Source: Mesorhizobium loti (lineage in GTDB: Bacteria > Pseudomonadota > Alphaproteobacteria > Rhizobiales > Rhizobiaceae). From it: 64,000 bases of DNA. This document shows, in pieces, positions 28,576 to 37,533 of the stretch. The stretch is taken from NCBI RefSeq assembly GCF_013170705.1, contig NZ_CP033334.1, forward strand, positions 992,001-1,056,000, read 5' to 3'. Every line of letters begins with the position of its first letter. Positions within the stretch are counted from its first letter, which is position 1. The position numbers and the translations under genes are program-made. The notes below the pieces were generated by a model, which was given only the letters and a program-made list of their open reading frames with translations, had not been told where the DNA came from and made no database searches.

Positions 28576-29127
28576 ATGTATCAATTCGACGCCGCGATCA
28601 CCGCCTGGATCAACACATGGGCCGGACATGCTTCGACGATTGATTCCGTGATGATCGGGGTCTCGACGGCAGGCGTGCCGCTGCTGGTGCTGGCGGTCGT
28701 GGCGCAGTGGTGGGTGCCGCGTGCCGATCCGGCCATCCGTCATGTCCTGATAGCGGCCGGTCTTTCTTTCCTTATCGGGCTTGGCATCAACCAGCTGATC
28801 CTGCTGTTCGTGCAACGGGTTCGCCCTTACGAAGCGCATGTCACGCACCTGATCATCGACAGGACCGTCGATTTCTCGTTCCCGTCCGACCATGCGACGG
28901 CAAGTTTCGCCATCGCGGCGGCCTTTCTTGTCCACGGCCTGTCCCGGCGCGGATTCTGGTTCCTTGCGGCCGCGCTGCTGATCGGGCTGTCGCGCGTCTA
29001 TCTCGGTACCCACTACGCCAGCGACATTCTCGGTGGCGCCGCGACCGGCTTTCTGGCCGCGGGCCTGGTTCGCCTCGCGTACCGGGAAAACACCCGGCTC
29101 GATCGGCTGGTCACTGGAATACTTTGA
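28576..29127 (+). CDS. PAP2-family phosphatase, possibly undecaprenyl-diphosphatase type
   Basis: A 183-aa integral membrane phosphatase with about five or six helices. The three PAP2 motifs are visible: QRVRPYEAH (around residue 79), FPSDHATAS (around 98) and SRVYLGTHYASD (around 139). PSDH instead of PSGH is the BcrC-like variant. It probably recycles polyprenyl diphosphate or dephosphorylates a lipid in the periplasm. It lies 109 bp after the glycosyltransferase gene, with a possible promoter of its own (TTGACG near 28507). Confidence 0.88.
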   Translation: MYQFDAAITAWINTWAGHASTIDSVMIGVSTAGVPLLVLAVVAQWWVPRADPAIRHVLIAAGLSFLIGLGINQLILLFVQRVRPYEAHVTHLIIDRTVDFSFPSDHATASFAIAAAFLVHGLSRRGFWFLAAALLIGLSRVYLGTHYASDILGGAATGFLAAGLVRLAYRENTRLDRLVTGIL

Positions 29128-29342
29128 AGGAGCCCGCCGACAGCTGTCGGGATCGCTGCCGGCGAACCTCGACCTTATGGATTCCAAGTGGCGCCGATAG
29201 CGGATTTCTTCATGGTCTTTTCCCGTTTTTGCTTGGTTGTGAAGCCGCCGGCCATTGGCCTTTCGGGCGGCTGAACGAGCCTAGGCCGTGGAGTTTTCGG
29301 CGGGCCGGCCGCGAGTTTACAGATAAGTAACCGACGTCCAGC

Positions 29343-31997
29343 TCACAGGTCGCGCAACTGTTCCGCCGCCCGTCCCGCCGATGGGCTGGCGGACCAAACG
29401 GCGGCAACCACCGAAGCGGCCACGAGGCCGAGCATGATCGCCAGATAAAGCCAGGGGATCGACAATGCCTCGGGTGGCGGATCGAAAACGCCGGTCAGCA
29501 GCTTGACCAGCATCCACGCCGTCAGCAGGCCCGAAAGCAGGCCAAACACCATACCGCCGACAAGGATCAGCAGACCTTCGCTCCACAGGAAGGCCGCGAG
29601 CTGGCGCGGCTTGGCGCCGATCGCGGCGAGGATGGCGAAAGGCCGGCGGCGCTCGAGGAATCCCAGGGCCAGCATCAGCCCGCCGGCGGCGGCGGCCATG
29701 ACGACAGCGAAGCCCAGTTCGATTGTCGTCAAGCCGCCGAGGTCGACCGCGGTCAGGCTCGAGCCGATGAGATGTGCTGCCTGGCCGATATCGACCACCT
29801 TCAGCGACGGATCGGATGTGAGCATCGACGAAGCCTGCCGCGCGAGCGCCGCAGGATCCGCCTTGGCGCGCATGAGCACGTATTCGGACGCATCGGAGCC
29901 GGTCATGCGGGCGACATAGGCCGAATTGGCGACAAGGAAGGAATCCTTGGGCGCGGTCGGAAATTCGCGGGCGACGCCGATGAACTTGAAGGCCACGGGA
30001 TGATACTGGTGATCCCTGGCATCGATGAGCCGCAAATTGATGGTATCGCCCTGCTGGAGCTGGAAATCCTGCACGGTCTCTTCCGACACCAGGACACCGT
30101 CTGGCGTCGCGGCGAGCAGGGCAAGCGTGCCGGCCGCGCTGGCGCCGCTGAAATAGACATCGGAAAGACTGGTTGCGTGTCCGATTCGGCTGGGGTCGAT
30201 GCCATAGAGGTCCTGCAGATCCGCGCCGACATAGGCGAAACGATGCTGCATGGGTTCCGCCGCCGCCGCGCTGGGCAGCGAGGCGAGAGCCGCCAAGTGC
30301 GTCCCTGCGGGCTTGTCCGTCGTGCCGAAGACGGTGACATCGGAACCGTTGGTGAGCTCGGCGTCGATGCGCGCCTGGGCATTGTAGGTGGTGTTGAAGA
30401 TGGCGGTCGACGCGGCGAAGGAGATCGCCAGCGCGGTCATGGCAATGCCGATCGTCAGCCGCCCCGATTGCCGCGACAGGGCGGCCGAAACAACGGGCGC
30501 CAATGTTCCCGATGCCGGAGCAACCGCCATGCGCAGAAGCGCGCCGTTGCGGGCGATGACCGTGGCCGACAGCCGGATCGTCAGCAGCGCCATGCCGACC
30601 CAGAACAGGGCCGGCGCGATGAACGCCTTGTAGTCCACCGCCGTTGCCGCCACGCCTTCGGGCGCGAGCACGACCTGGTATCCGGTGCTCGCCGACTGCC
30701 AGAAGAACAATCCCGCCGCCGCGAGCAACAGGATGTCCAGCCACAGGCGCTGCCACAGTGGCGCCTGTAGCCGGCTCACGGTGCGCCGCGCCGCGCTGAC
30801 GGTCGCCCAGCGCGCATCGCGCCAAGCCGGATAGAGAAAGGCGATGAACCCGACCAGCAGCCCGAGGGAGGCGACAAGAAGCAATGTCGGGCCGTCAACG
30901 CCAGGCGTTGCCTTGAAACCTGGTCCGATACCGGAAAGGAGCGCTGCGGCGGCCAGGCCAATGGCGGTTCCACCTATTGCCGCCATGGCGGCTTCGGTGG
31001 CGGACAGAAACAGGATGTCCTTGGTCGTCGCGCCGCGGACGCGCAGCAGCGCCTGTTCCGTGCGTCGGCGTGCGGCGCCGGACGCGGTGACCGCAAAGGT
31101 AAGCGCGACCGCCAGCGCGATGCCGGGCAACCCGAGAAACAGGAACAGCACGGAGGCGTACAGCGCATCCTCGCGGACCGCCCCGAGGCGCGAGCCGAGA
31201 TTGTCGGCCACGATCGCCTGGCCGGCGACCCTTGCCTCGAGATTGCGCTGGGCGTCGGTGACAAATGTATAGGCCGTGACGGGATCCGGCGGCAGCGCCT
31301 CACGGGCAAGCCGTACATGCAATTGCAGCCGGGTGGTGTCGGGGCGGGCCTTCTGCTGCGGATCGAACAATTGCCGCCAAATGTCCCGCGGCAGGATCAG
31401 GACATTGTCGGGCGGGGCCCGCGGCGCTGCCTGGGGCGGCAGGCCGACAGCCTGGAACAGGGCGTCGGCGTCCGGCAGGTCGACCACGCCGGCAATTCTC
31501 ACCTCCGCCGGCGGCAGGCCCATCCGCTGGATCGAGATGGTGTCGCCGGGACCGACATGAAGGTTGGCGGCTGTCTGCTGGGCAATCAGCGCGCCGTCAA
31601 GTGTGCCGGAAAGCGAGCGGATTTCCGCCGGGAAATCGCCGGAATACCGGCTGTCGAAAGCAACCGCCTGACCGGGGCCGGTGGTCTGGGTCGTATCGCC
31701 GGTCCGAGCCTCGAAGCCGGCGACGTCGGCATAGCGCACCTGATGCACGGCCTTGACCGGAACAGCTTGCGCCAGCGCCTTGCCGATGAGGTCCGGATCG
31801 GCACCGGGGATCACTTGCACCTGCCAGTCGATTGGAACCGCGGACACGGCGCGTCCGGTCATCGATGCACCGGCCCCGGCGAGGAAGAGCGACATCGTGG
31901 CCAGCAAGGCGACCGACAGCGCGATGCCGGCCGCGGCGCCGGCCACGCGCAGGAAGCGGCGGGCGAGCACACCGCGGATCCACAGCAGGACCATCAT
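29343..31997 (-). CDS. FtsX-like ABC transporter permease, 884 aa
   Basis: Large MacB/LolE-type permease with two FtsX-like blocks. It has an N-terminal helix (GIALSVALLATMSLFLAGAG) with a large periplasmic domain, three helices around 275-385, a mid-protein segment and second periplasmic domain around 430-740, and three C-terminal helices (LTTIELGFAVVMAAAAGGLM onward). Such permeases move lipids, lipoproteins or peptides out of the membrane by a lever mechanism. The start overlaps the stop of the ATPase gene upstream by 4 nt (ATGA). The substrate is unknown. Confidence 0.88.
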   Translation of the reverse strand: MMVLLWIRGVLARRFLRVAGAAAGIALSVALLATMSLFLAGAGASMTGRAVSAVPIDWQVQVIPGADPDLIGKALAQAVPVKAVHQVRYADVAGFEARTGDTTQTTGPGQAVAFDSRYSGDFPAEIRSLSGTLDGALIAQQTAANLHVGPGDTISIQRMGLPPAEVRIAGVVDLPDADALFQAVGLPPQAAPRAPPDNVLILPRDIWRQLFDPQQKARPDTTRLQLHVRLAREALPPDPVTAYTFVTDAQRNLEARVAGQAIVADNLGSRLGAVREDALYASVLFLFLGLPGIALAVALTFAVTASGAARRRTEQALLRVRGATTKDILFLSATEAAMAAIGGTAIGLAAAALLSGIGPGFKATPGVDGPTLLLVASLGLLVGFIAFLYPAWRDARWATVSAARRTVSRLQAPLWQRLWLDILLLAAAGLFFWQSASTGYQVVLAPEGVAATAVDYKAFIAPALFWVGMALLTIRLSATVIARNGALLRMAVAPASGTLAPVVSAALSRQSGRLTIGIAMTALAISFAASTAIFNTTYNAQARIDAELTNGSDVTVFGTTDKPAGTHLAALASLPSAAAAEPMQHRFAYVGADLQDLYGIDPSRIGHATSLSDVYFSGASAAGTLALLAATPDGVLVSEETVQDFQLQQGDTINLRLIDARDHQYHPVAFKFIGVAREFPTAPKDSFLVANSAYVARMTGSDASEYVLMRAKADPAALARQASSMLTSDPSLKVVDIGQAAHLIGSSLTAVDLGGLTTIELGFAVVMAAAAGGLMLALGFLERRRPFAILAAIGAKPRQLAAFLWSEGLLILVGGMVFGLLSGLLTAWMLVKLLTGVFDPPPEALSIPWLYLAIMLGLVAASVVAAVWSASPSAGRAAEQLRDL

Positions 31998-32677
31998 GCC
32001 GCGGCCGCCCCTGGCCGATGCCCGGTGGTGAGCCGGCCGTGATCCATCGTCCAGCGCGTTGCCATGCGGTTGGCCATGGCTTCGTCATGCGTGGCAACCA
32101 CCAGGGCGATGTCGGTGCCGTCCAGGCGGTCGAGCACGGCGTCGAAGAAGCGCAGCGCCGTTCGGCTGTCCAACTGCCCGGTGGGCTCATCGGCCAGCAC
32201 AAGCTTTGGAGCCATTGCCAGGGCGCGCGCCATGGCAATGCGCTGGGCCTGGCCACCGGACAGTTCCTCCGGCAGCTTGTCGCCGAGTTCGCCGAGGCCG
32301 AACGATCGCAGAAGCGATGCCACGATGTCGTTGGCGCCGGTATTCTCGCCGGCCAGCAGCAAGGGCAGACCGACGTTCTGGGCAGCGGTGAGGGCGGGAA
32401 ACAGGCTGGGCGACTGGAATACGAAGCCGATCTGGCGTGGCCTCAGGGTCTCGAACGCTCCAAGCCCCGGCCATCCGACGGTACCGGCCGTCGGCCGGTC
32501 GAGGCCGCCAAGAATATGCAGCAAGGTCGTCTTGCCGCTGCCCGAAGGTCCGACAAGCGCGATGCGCGCGCCTGAGGCGATCTCGCAGTCGACATCACGC
32601 AGCACGTCGATCCGGCCGGCGTTGCCATCCTGGAAGTCTCTCCCTAGGCCTTTTGCGACGACGAGTGTCTCAGCCAC
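31994..32677 (-). CDS. ABC transporter ATP-binding protein (first of two)
   Basis: A 227-aa LolD/MacB-type ATPase with all motifs: Walker A GPSGSGKTT, Q-loop FVFQSP, signature LSGGQAQR, Walker B LVLADEPTGQLD and H-loop ATHDE. The start is the GTG at 32677, with GGGAGG 7 nt upstream. An ATG five codons earlier overlaps that Shine-Dalgarno sequence. The start overlaps the preceding ATPase stop by 8 nt (GTGGCTGA), which gives tight coupling. Confidence 0.9.
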   Translation of the reverse strand: MAETLVVAKGLGRDFQDGNAGRIDVLRDVDCEIASGARIALVGPSGSGKTTLLHILGGLDRPTAGTVGWPGLGAFETLRPRQIGFVFQSPSLFPALTAAQNVGLPLLLAGENTGANDIVASLLRSFGLGELGDKLPEELSGGQAQRIAMARALAMAPKLVLADEPTGQLDSRTALRFFDAVLDRLDGTDIALVVATHDEAMANRMATRWTMDHGRLTTGHRPGAAAA

Positions 32678-33332
32678 GGTCGATCCTCCCATCCTTCAGC
32701 CTGATGACGCGATCGGCTTTCCGTGCCAGCGCCCTGCTGTGGGTCGCCAGAAGCGTCGCCAGTCCCGCGTCGCGTCGCGCCTCGAAATGAGCGATCAGCC
32801 GGGATTCGGTCTCGCTATCGACCTCCGCAGTCGGCTCGTCGGCGATCAGGATCGGCGGATCGGCGGCCAGCGCGACGGCGAGGCCCGCGCGCGCCGTCTC
32901 GCCGCCGGACAATTCGGTCGGAAAAGCGCGTGCGCGATGCGAAAGGCCGACACTTTCCAGCAGGCTGGCCGTCCGCCGGTCGTCCGGCTTCCTGGCCAGC
33001 AGCATCTGCAATCGTAGGTTCTGTTCGACGGTCAAGTGGCCGAACAGGTTTCCCGATTGCAGCAGAATGCCGAAGCTGGCGGCGCGAACGCGCGTGCGAT
33101 GCGCCTCCGGACGCCGGGTCAGCCGGACGCCGGCCACCTCGACATAGCCGCCATCCGGTTCATCGAGGCCGGTCACGCAGGCCAGCAAGGTGGATTTGCC
33201 GCTGCCTGAGGGGCCGACCAGGGCGACGATCTCGCCGGCGGCGACGTGGAAACTGACGCCTCGCAATGCGGCCGTCTCGTCGTCGCCGATATGGAAAAAA
33301 CGATAGATTTCATGCACGTCCACCGCGTGCAT
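32670..33332 (-). CDS. ABC transporter ATP-binding protein (second of two)
   Basis: A 220-aa ATPase related to but distinct from its neighbour. Walker A is GPSGSGKST, the Q-loop is ILLQSGN, the signature is LSGGETAR, Walker B is ILIADEPTAEVD and the H-loop is ATHSR. All are intact, so two active ATPases probably form a heterodimer under the single large permease. The ATG lies one base after the stop of the secreted-protein gene upstream. The four genes 33936-29343 form one operon. Confidence 0.9.
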   Translation of the reverse strand: MHAVDVHEIYRFFHIGDDETAALRGVSFHVAAGEIVALVGPSGSGKSTLLACVTGLDEPDGGYVEVAGVRLTRRPEAHRTRVRAASFGILLQSGNLFGHLTVEQNLRLQMLLARKPDDRRTASLLESVGLSHRARAFPTELSGGETARAGLAVALAADPPILIADEPTAEVDSETESRLIAHFEARRDAGLATLLATHSRALARKADRVIRLKDGRIDRG

Positions 33333-33333
33333 C

Positions 33334-33936
33334 TCATTTCCACCGGAACGAGTTGGACATTAGTTGCCACTGGTCGACATTGTCGGCGCCCTTGGGCGCG
33401 TAGAGTTCGAGTGCCACGAGCTTGCCGTCCTTGAAATAGAGATAGCGCTCATTCTCGAGGCGGACCTGCCGGTTGGTGACCGCGTTCGGTTCGGAGTTCG
33501 ATGTGTAGACGATGCGGATCGCGGCGCCGGCCGGCAGCTTGACCTGCTTGACGGCGCTCACCCGCACGGCGCGTCCGGCGGCTTCGAGCTTGGCGACATA
33601 GTCCGCCTTGGCGCTGTCGACGGTCGGCGCGGCATTGGCCCTGGAAACGGAGACAACGACGCCGTCCAGCTTGTCGACAAAGCTGGCGCCGTCGGCACGA
33701 TCCGATCGTGCCCAGCCCTCCGGCACCTTCAGGGTGAAGCCTTCCGGCGAGGTATAGTCGATGAAGACCTGCGTATCGGGAATGTCGCCCGGAGGGTTCT
33801 TCTCCGGCCGGATGGGCTTCTCGGCGGCCGAGGCCGGCAAGCAGCCAAGCGCCAGAACCAGACTTGTCGTGCCCAGGCACGCCGCGACCGCGAGTGCCGG
33901 CAGGACGCCGATGGCTTTCCGAAAGTGGGGAATCAT
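33334..33936 (-). CDS. secreted protein, first gene of the ABC exporter operon
   Basis: A 200-aa protein of no family I recognise. The ATG at 33936 (MIPHFRKAIGV) opens a signal peptide with a hydrophobic core to about residue 38 and a signal peptidase I-like site PASA/AEKP near residue 36. A cysteine in VAAC earlier in the core could be read as a lipobox, less likely. The mature part is a compact alpha/beta protein with EGFTLKVPEGWARSDR, reminiscent of PsbP/DUF-type lipoproteins. It may work in the periplasm with the exporter encoded next. Confidence 0.78.
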   Translation of the reverse strand: MIPHFRKAIGVLPALAVAACLGTTSLVLALGCLPASAAEKPIRPEKNPPGDIPDTQVFIDYTSPEGFTLKVPEGWARSDRADGASFVDKLDGVVVSVSRANAAPTVDSAKADYVAKLEAAGRAVRVSAVKQVKLPAGAAIRIVYTSNSEPNAVTNRQVRLENERYLYFKDGKLVALELYAPKGADNVDQWQLMSNSFRWK

Positions 33937-34010
33937 TTTCCACGGCCTTTCGATGGAAGGTGAGGTCCATCCAGTATGCCGCCGCAAGCTTACGGACGGG
34001 TCGCCAGTCC

Positions 34011-34026
34011 CATACGTTTTTGTAAG
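34011..34026. promoter_or_regulatory. proposed response-regulator operator b
   Basis: On the minus strand this reads CTTACAAAAACGTATG, matching operator c at 13 of 16 positions and the CTTAC-N6-GTA(A/T)G layout of operator a. Its near end is 75 nt upstream of the secreted-protein start. A weak -10 candidate (TAAGCT) follows at the same 18-nt spacing as at operator a. Confidence 0.6.
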
Positions 34027-34063
34027 TTATCGGCGCTTTGCAAGCTTTTGGCTCGCTGCGGCC

Positions 34064-35443
34064 TCAGGGCGCTTGCGATCTTACGAGTGGGAAGCTCACC
34101 ACAACGGCAAGGCCGGGCCGGCAATCGTCAAGGGCGATGGATGCCCCGTGCAGATCGGCGATGGCCCTGACAAGACTGAGGCCAAGGCCGCTGCCCGGGG
34201 TCGAGCGGCTGTGGTCCAACCGGTAGAGCCGCTGAAATACCCTTTCGCGCTCCTCCGGAGGAATGCCGGGTCCGTCGTCGGCGACGCTGGCGAGGACACG
34301 CTCACCCTGATGTGCCACCGACAATTTGATGGTCGTGCCGGGCGGGCAATGGCGCAGCGCATTCTCGACCAGATTGGCGAACATCTGCGTCAACAGTTCC
34401 CTGTCGCCGTGGATACGGTCTCCGCTTCCGTTCAATTGCGAGAACGATAGTACCTTTCCGTCGTCCTCGGCGACGTCGGCGTAGATCTCGGCCATGGTCC
34501 GCAGGATATCGTCGAGGTCGACATCGGTAAAGCGGGCCCTGCGCGCGCCGGCTTCGATCTGGGCGATCCGCAACAGGGCATCGAAGGTCTCGTTGATCTG
34601 ATAGCCCTCGGCGCGCGCATCGGCGAGGTCGTCGGAGACGTCCTGATCCCGCGCGGCCTTGTCGGCGGCGCCTTCCAGGATCATCTGCAGCCGGTTGAGC
34701 GGCGTCTTCAAATCGTGCGCGATGTTGGTGCTGACCTGTTTCATGCCGTCGACCAGGCCCGACAGCCGGTCGAGCGCCGCATTGACCTGGCCGGAAACCA
34801 TGTCGATGTCGTCGCCATTGCCGGTCAGCGGGATGCGCGTGTCGAGCCGGCCATGCGAGACGTCGACCATGGTGGCGGCTATGCCGTCGAGACGGCGCTG
34901 GACGCGCGAGGCGAGCAGGGCGCCGCCGGCGATCGCCAGCCCGGTGATGATCAGGGTTGCCCACCCGAAGCTCATCAGAATGATCGTCTCCAGTTCCTCC
35001 GTCTCGGACAGGCTGAAGGCGATGGTCAGATTGTTGCCGCCGACCGAACCGGAATAGGCGCGGTATTCGGTATCCGGAGGCAGGCCGGGCATTTCGGCCC
35101 CGAACATCGAAAAGCCGTCGGGAAGCTCCGCCGCGGTGAAGTTGCCGGCCAGACGGTTGCCGGCCGCGTCGGTCAGCGAAAAAAGCTGCTCCTTCCTCGG
35201 GCTGCGCGTGGAGTGGCTTTGGACGGTCTCCACCAGTTCCTTGAGGTCGTTGTCGGCATAGGTCGCGGCGATGACGGAGTAGGTTTCCTTGATGCTGTCA
35301 TCGAGCTGATCGGCAAGATCGGCGCTCATCATCTGGTAGACGATGGCGCCCGCCAGAACGAAGGCCAGCATGAACAGGAAAGCAAACGTCAAGGCGAGCC
35401 GGAACGGCGTGCTGCGCAGCAGGCGGGCCCAGGTTCCGGTCAT
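34064..35443 (-). CDS. two-component sensor histidine kinase
   Basis: Inner-membrane kinase of 459 aa. TM1 is at about 17-38, a periplasmic sensor region is at about 39-152, and TM2 is at about 153-178. HAMP follows to about 235. The H-box NIAHDLKTPLNRL holds the phosphoacceptor His243, and the ATPase domain has NLVENALRH, DDGPGIP and GSGLGLSLV. The start overlaps the response-regulator stop by 4 nt (ATGA). The periplasmic region is acidic (EMPGLPPDTEYRAY, SETEELE), which could sense cations or peptides, but the signal is not known. Confidence 0.94.
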   Translation of the reverse strand: MTGTWARLLRSTPFRLALTFAFLFMLAFVLAGAIVYQMMSADLADQLDDSIKETYSVIAATYADNDLKELVETVQSHSTRSPRKEQLFSLTDAAGNRLAGNFTAAELPDGFSMFGAEMPGLPPDTEYRAYSGSVGGNNLTIAFSLSETEELETIILMSFGWATLIITGLAIAGGALLASRVQRRLDGIAATMVDVSHGRLDTRIPLTGNGDDIDMVSGQVNAALDRLSGLVDGMKQVSTNIAHDLKTPLNRLQMILEGAADKAARDQDVSDDLADARAEGYQINETFDALLRIAQIEAGARRARFTDVDLDDILRTMAEIYADVAEDDGKVLSFSQLNGSGDRIHGDRELLTQMFANLVENALRHCPPGTTIKLSVAHQGERVLASVADDGPGIPPEERERVFQRLYRLDHSRSTPGSGLGLSLVRAIADLHGASIALDDCRPGLAVVVSFPLVRSQAP

Positions 35444-36123
35444 GACGCGAGCGGTGCGTGCAGGCTGTAACCGGTGTTGCGGACGGTGTGGATGAGCTGG
35501 GTTTCGAACGGCTTGTCGATCTTGGCCCGCAGCCGGCTGATATGGGTCTCCACGACACTGGTCTTGGGGTCGAAATGAAAGTCCCAGACGCGCTCCAGAA
35601 GCATGGTGCGGGTGATAACGCGGCCTTCGCCGCGCATCAGCACCTCCAGCAGGCTGAACTCGCGGGGCTGCAGGTCGATCGGCTGGCCCTGCCTGGCAAC
35701 GCGGCGCATGATGAGGTCCATTTCGAGGTCGCCGACTCGCAGAACGGTCTTCTGCTCCAACGCCGCGGGCCGGCGGCCAAGGGCGTTTATGCGGGCGAGA
35801 AGCTCCGAAAAGGCGAAGGGCTTGACCAGATAGTCGTCGCCGCCGGCTTCCAGCCCCTCGACGCGGTCGTCGACGCCGCCGACGGAGGTGAGAAAGATGG
35901 CCGGCGTGCGCACGCCGGCGGCGCGGACCGCCTTGATCATCGACAGGCCGTCGAGACCCGGGATCATGCGATCGGCTATGATCACATCATAGACGCCGCT
36001 GGTCGCCGCGAAAAGCGCGTCATGGCCATCGCGCAGGAGGTCGCAGACATGGCCGGCCTCGGTCAATCCCCTGACGATGTAGTCCGCCGTCCTGTGGTCG
36101 TCCTCGACAAGAAGAAGTCGCAT
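35440..36123 (-). CDS. OmpR-family response regulator
   Basis: A 227-aa protein. The receiver domain has the acidic pocket EDD at 7-9, phosphoacceptor Asp51 (VIIADRMIPG) and the conserved Lys in LVKPF. The C-terminal winged helix has LQPREFSLLEVLMR and HTVRNTGYSL, as in the CusR/CopR/QseB branch. These regulators bind inverted or direct half-sites near -35. I propose the CTTAC-N6-GTA(A/T)G sites at 25413, 34011 and 37534 as its targets. First gene of the regulator-kinase operon. Confidence 0.94.
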   Translation of the reverse strand: MRLLLVEDDHRTADYIVRGLTEAGHVCDLLRDGHDALFAATSGVYDVIIADRMIPGLDGLSMIKAVRAAGVRTPAIFLTSVGGVDDRVEGLEAGGDDYLVKPFAFSELLARINALGRRPAALEQKTVLRVGDLEMDLIMRRVARQGQPIDLQPREFSLLEVLMRGEGRVITRTMLLERVWDFHFDPKTSVVETHISRLRAKIDKPFETQLIHTVRNTGYSLHAPLAS

Positions 36124-36228
36124 TGGCTTATCCGGGTGATTGCCGATATCGGGGACAGGCTATCACCGGGACGGGTCCGTTCCTAGGACGGTCAGGGAAT
36201 GGCAAGCCACGCAGTGCATGCCGAAGCC

Positions 36229-37023
36229 TCAATCCGATTCCAGCAGGATCTCGTCGGCGTCGTCGGCGGTTCTCTTCAACGTCATGTAGAGAACCAGGGC
36301 GACGATGCAGCCGAGGAAGATCACGCTGGTAAAAGTGGTGCCGAAACCAAGGCCGCCATATTCGACCGGCTGCGACAGCAGGTCGCCAAAGGACGCGCCG
36401 AGCGGCCGCGTCAGGATATAGGCAAGCCAGAAGGCCAGGATGGCGTCCAGATGGAGGAGATAGTAGGCAAGCGCGATGAGCGCGATCACGCCGCCGAACA
36501 GGAGGCCCGTGGTCAGATAGCCCATGTCGAAGCTTTCCGCGACCAGGTCGCCGGCGGCGGTGCCGAGCGAGAAGGTGAAGAGGATCGCCAGCCAATAGAA
36601 GATCTCGCGCCTGGTCGTGAAGATGGTGTGGATCGAGAGCGTCCGCTCGCTGGCGTACCAGACCGCGAACGTCGCCGCGAGCACCACGCTGAAGGCAATC
36701 GTGGTGGTCTGCAGGCGCACGCCGAAATTGTCGACGAGGTTGTCGGTGATCAGCGTGCCGACGACGCTGATCAGCACCACCGCCAGCCAGTAGGCCCAGG
36801 GTACGTAGCGTTTCTGCGCGAACTGCAGGACAAGGGCGACGACCAGAACGCCGGTCATGATCAGCGATGTGGCGGTCAGCCCGAGCCCGAGGTTGACGGC
36901 CAGATAGTCGGCCGCCGTCTCGCCCATGGTCACCGCCATCAGCTTGATCAGCCAGAAATCGAGGGTGACATCCGGAACCCTGTTCTGGGCCGGCCCGGCG
37001 GGCTGCTTGTTGCTGGGGAGCAT
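36229..37023 (-). CDS. polytopic membrane protein, COG4705/DUF347-like
   Basis: A 264-aa inner-membrane protein with seven or eight hydrophobic helices and repeated helix pairs carrying DFWLIKLMAVTMGETAADYL and ITDNLVDNFG (the DUF347-type repeat). Acidic residues inside the helices (GETAAD, GTLITDN, GDLVAES, SFGDLL) look like a cation or proton path. The function of the family is unknown. The start is the ATG at 37023 after CAGGACTT. The frame extends further to 37164, but that part lacks family features. It is upstream of the two-component genes on the same strand. Confidence 0.83.
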   Translation of the reverse strand: MLPSNKQPAGPAQNRVPDVTLDFWLIKLMAVTMGETAADYLAVNLGLGLTATSLIMTGVLVVALVLQFAQKRYVPWAYWLAVVLISVVGTLITDNLVDNFGVRLQTTTIAFSVVLAATFAVWYASERTLSIHTIFTTRREIFYWLAILFTFSLGTAAGDLVAESFDMGYLTTGLLFGGVIALIALAYYLLHLDAILAFWLAYILTRPLGASFGDLLSQPVEYGGLGFGTTFTSVIFLGCIVALVLYMTLKRTADDADEILLESD

Positions 37024-37127
37024 GGCTGAAGTCCTGAGGTTGGTGGTCGTGGCGGGATGAAAGCGCATCGCGAGGGATTCATGCGATCCGCCCCTGTTCG
37101 ATGCATGTCTTTCTCGATCGCCCGCAC

Positions 37128-37150
37128 ACCCTCGGATGATCCCCGAGGGT
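37128..37150. other. stem-loop between the small secreted gene and the membrane gene
   Basis: ACCCTCGG (37128-37135) pairs with CCGAGGGT (37143-37150) over a 7-nt loop. There is no T-run in the minus direction, so it is a transcript-stabilising hairpin or weak terminator for the gene ending at 37168. Confidence 0.4.
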
Positions 37151-37167
37151 GCTTTGGACGGCATGGA

Positions 37168-37416
37168 TTACTTGCCCATGACCTTCATCGCCTGGGCGAA
37201 GAAGTCGTCGGCGCGCTTGTCGTCATCCGCGTTGCAGCGCTCGATGCCCTTGGTCTCCAGTTCCGAGACCCTGTTCTTGTCCGCGTCGTTGAGCTTGGCC
37301 GCCGCCTCCGCCGCGCGCAGTGCCTTCAGCGTCGCCTCGCAAGGCGCGGGGGCCGCGAAAACCGGACCGGATGCGGCGAGGAGGCCCAATGCGACCGCAA
37401 ACGCAAATTTTCTCAT
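37168..37416 (-). CDS. small secreted protein, 82 aa
   Basis: The ATG at 37416 opens a clear signal peptide (MRKFAFAVALGLLAASGPVFA) with cleavage expected after FA-A at about residue 22. The 60-residue mature part is helical and charged, with two Cys (about 26 and 61) that could form a disulphide. I do not recognise a family. Operator c lies 118 nt upstream in the orientation that best matches operator b, so it is a candidate effector of the two-component system. Confidence 0.72.
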   Translation of the reverse strand: MRKFAFAVALGLLAASGPVFAAPAPCEATLKALRAAEAAAKLNDADKNRVSELETKGIERCNADDDKRADDFFAQAMKVMGK

Positions 37417-37533
37417 GAAACCATTCCCTGTCTGATGCCGGTGGTCCGGCTGCCGTAAAATGAAGCCGGCCCCAAGATGGCGTGCTGGCATTCGAACGAT
37501 AGGGAAGCGACTTCACTCCAGCCTGTCCGGCGG

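Noticed and set aside
25693..29127. Classical arn (aminoarabinose) operon
   Set aside because: Only ArnT-like and ArnC-like functions are present. arnA, arnB and arnD homologues are absent from the window.
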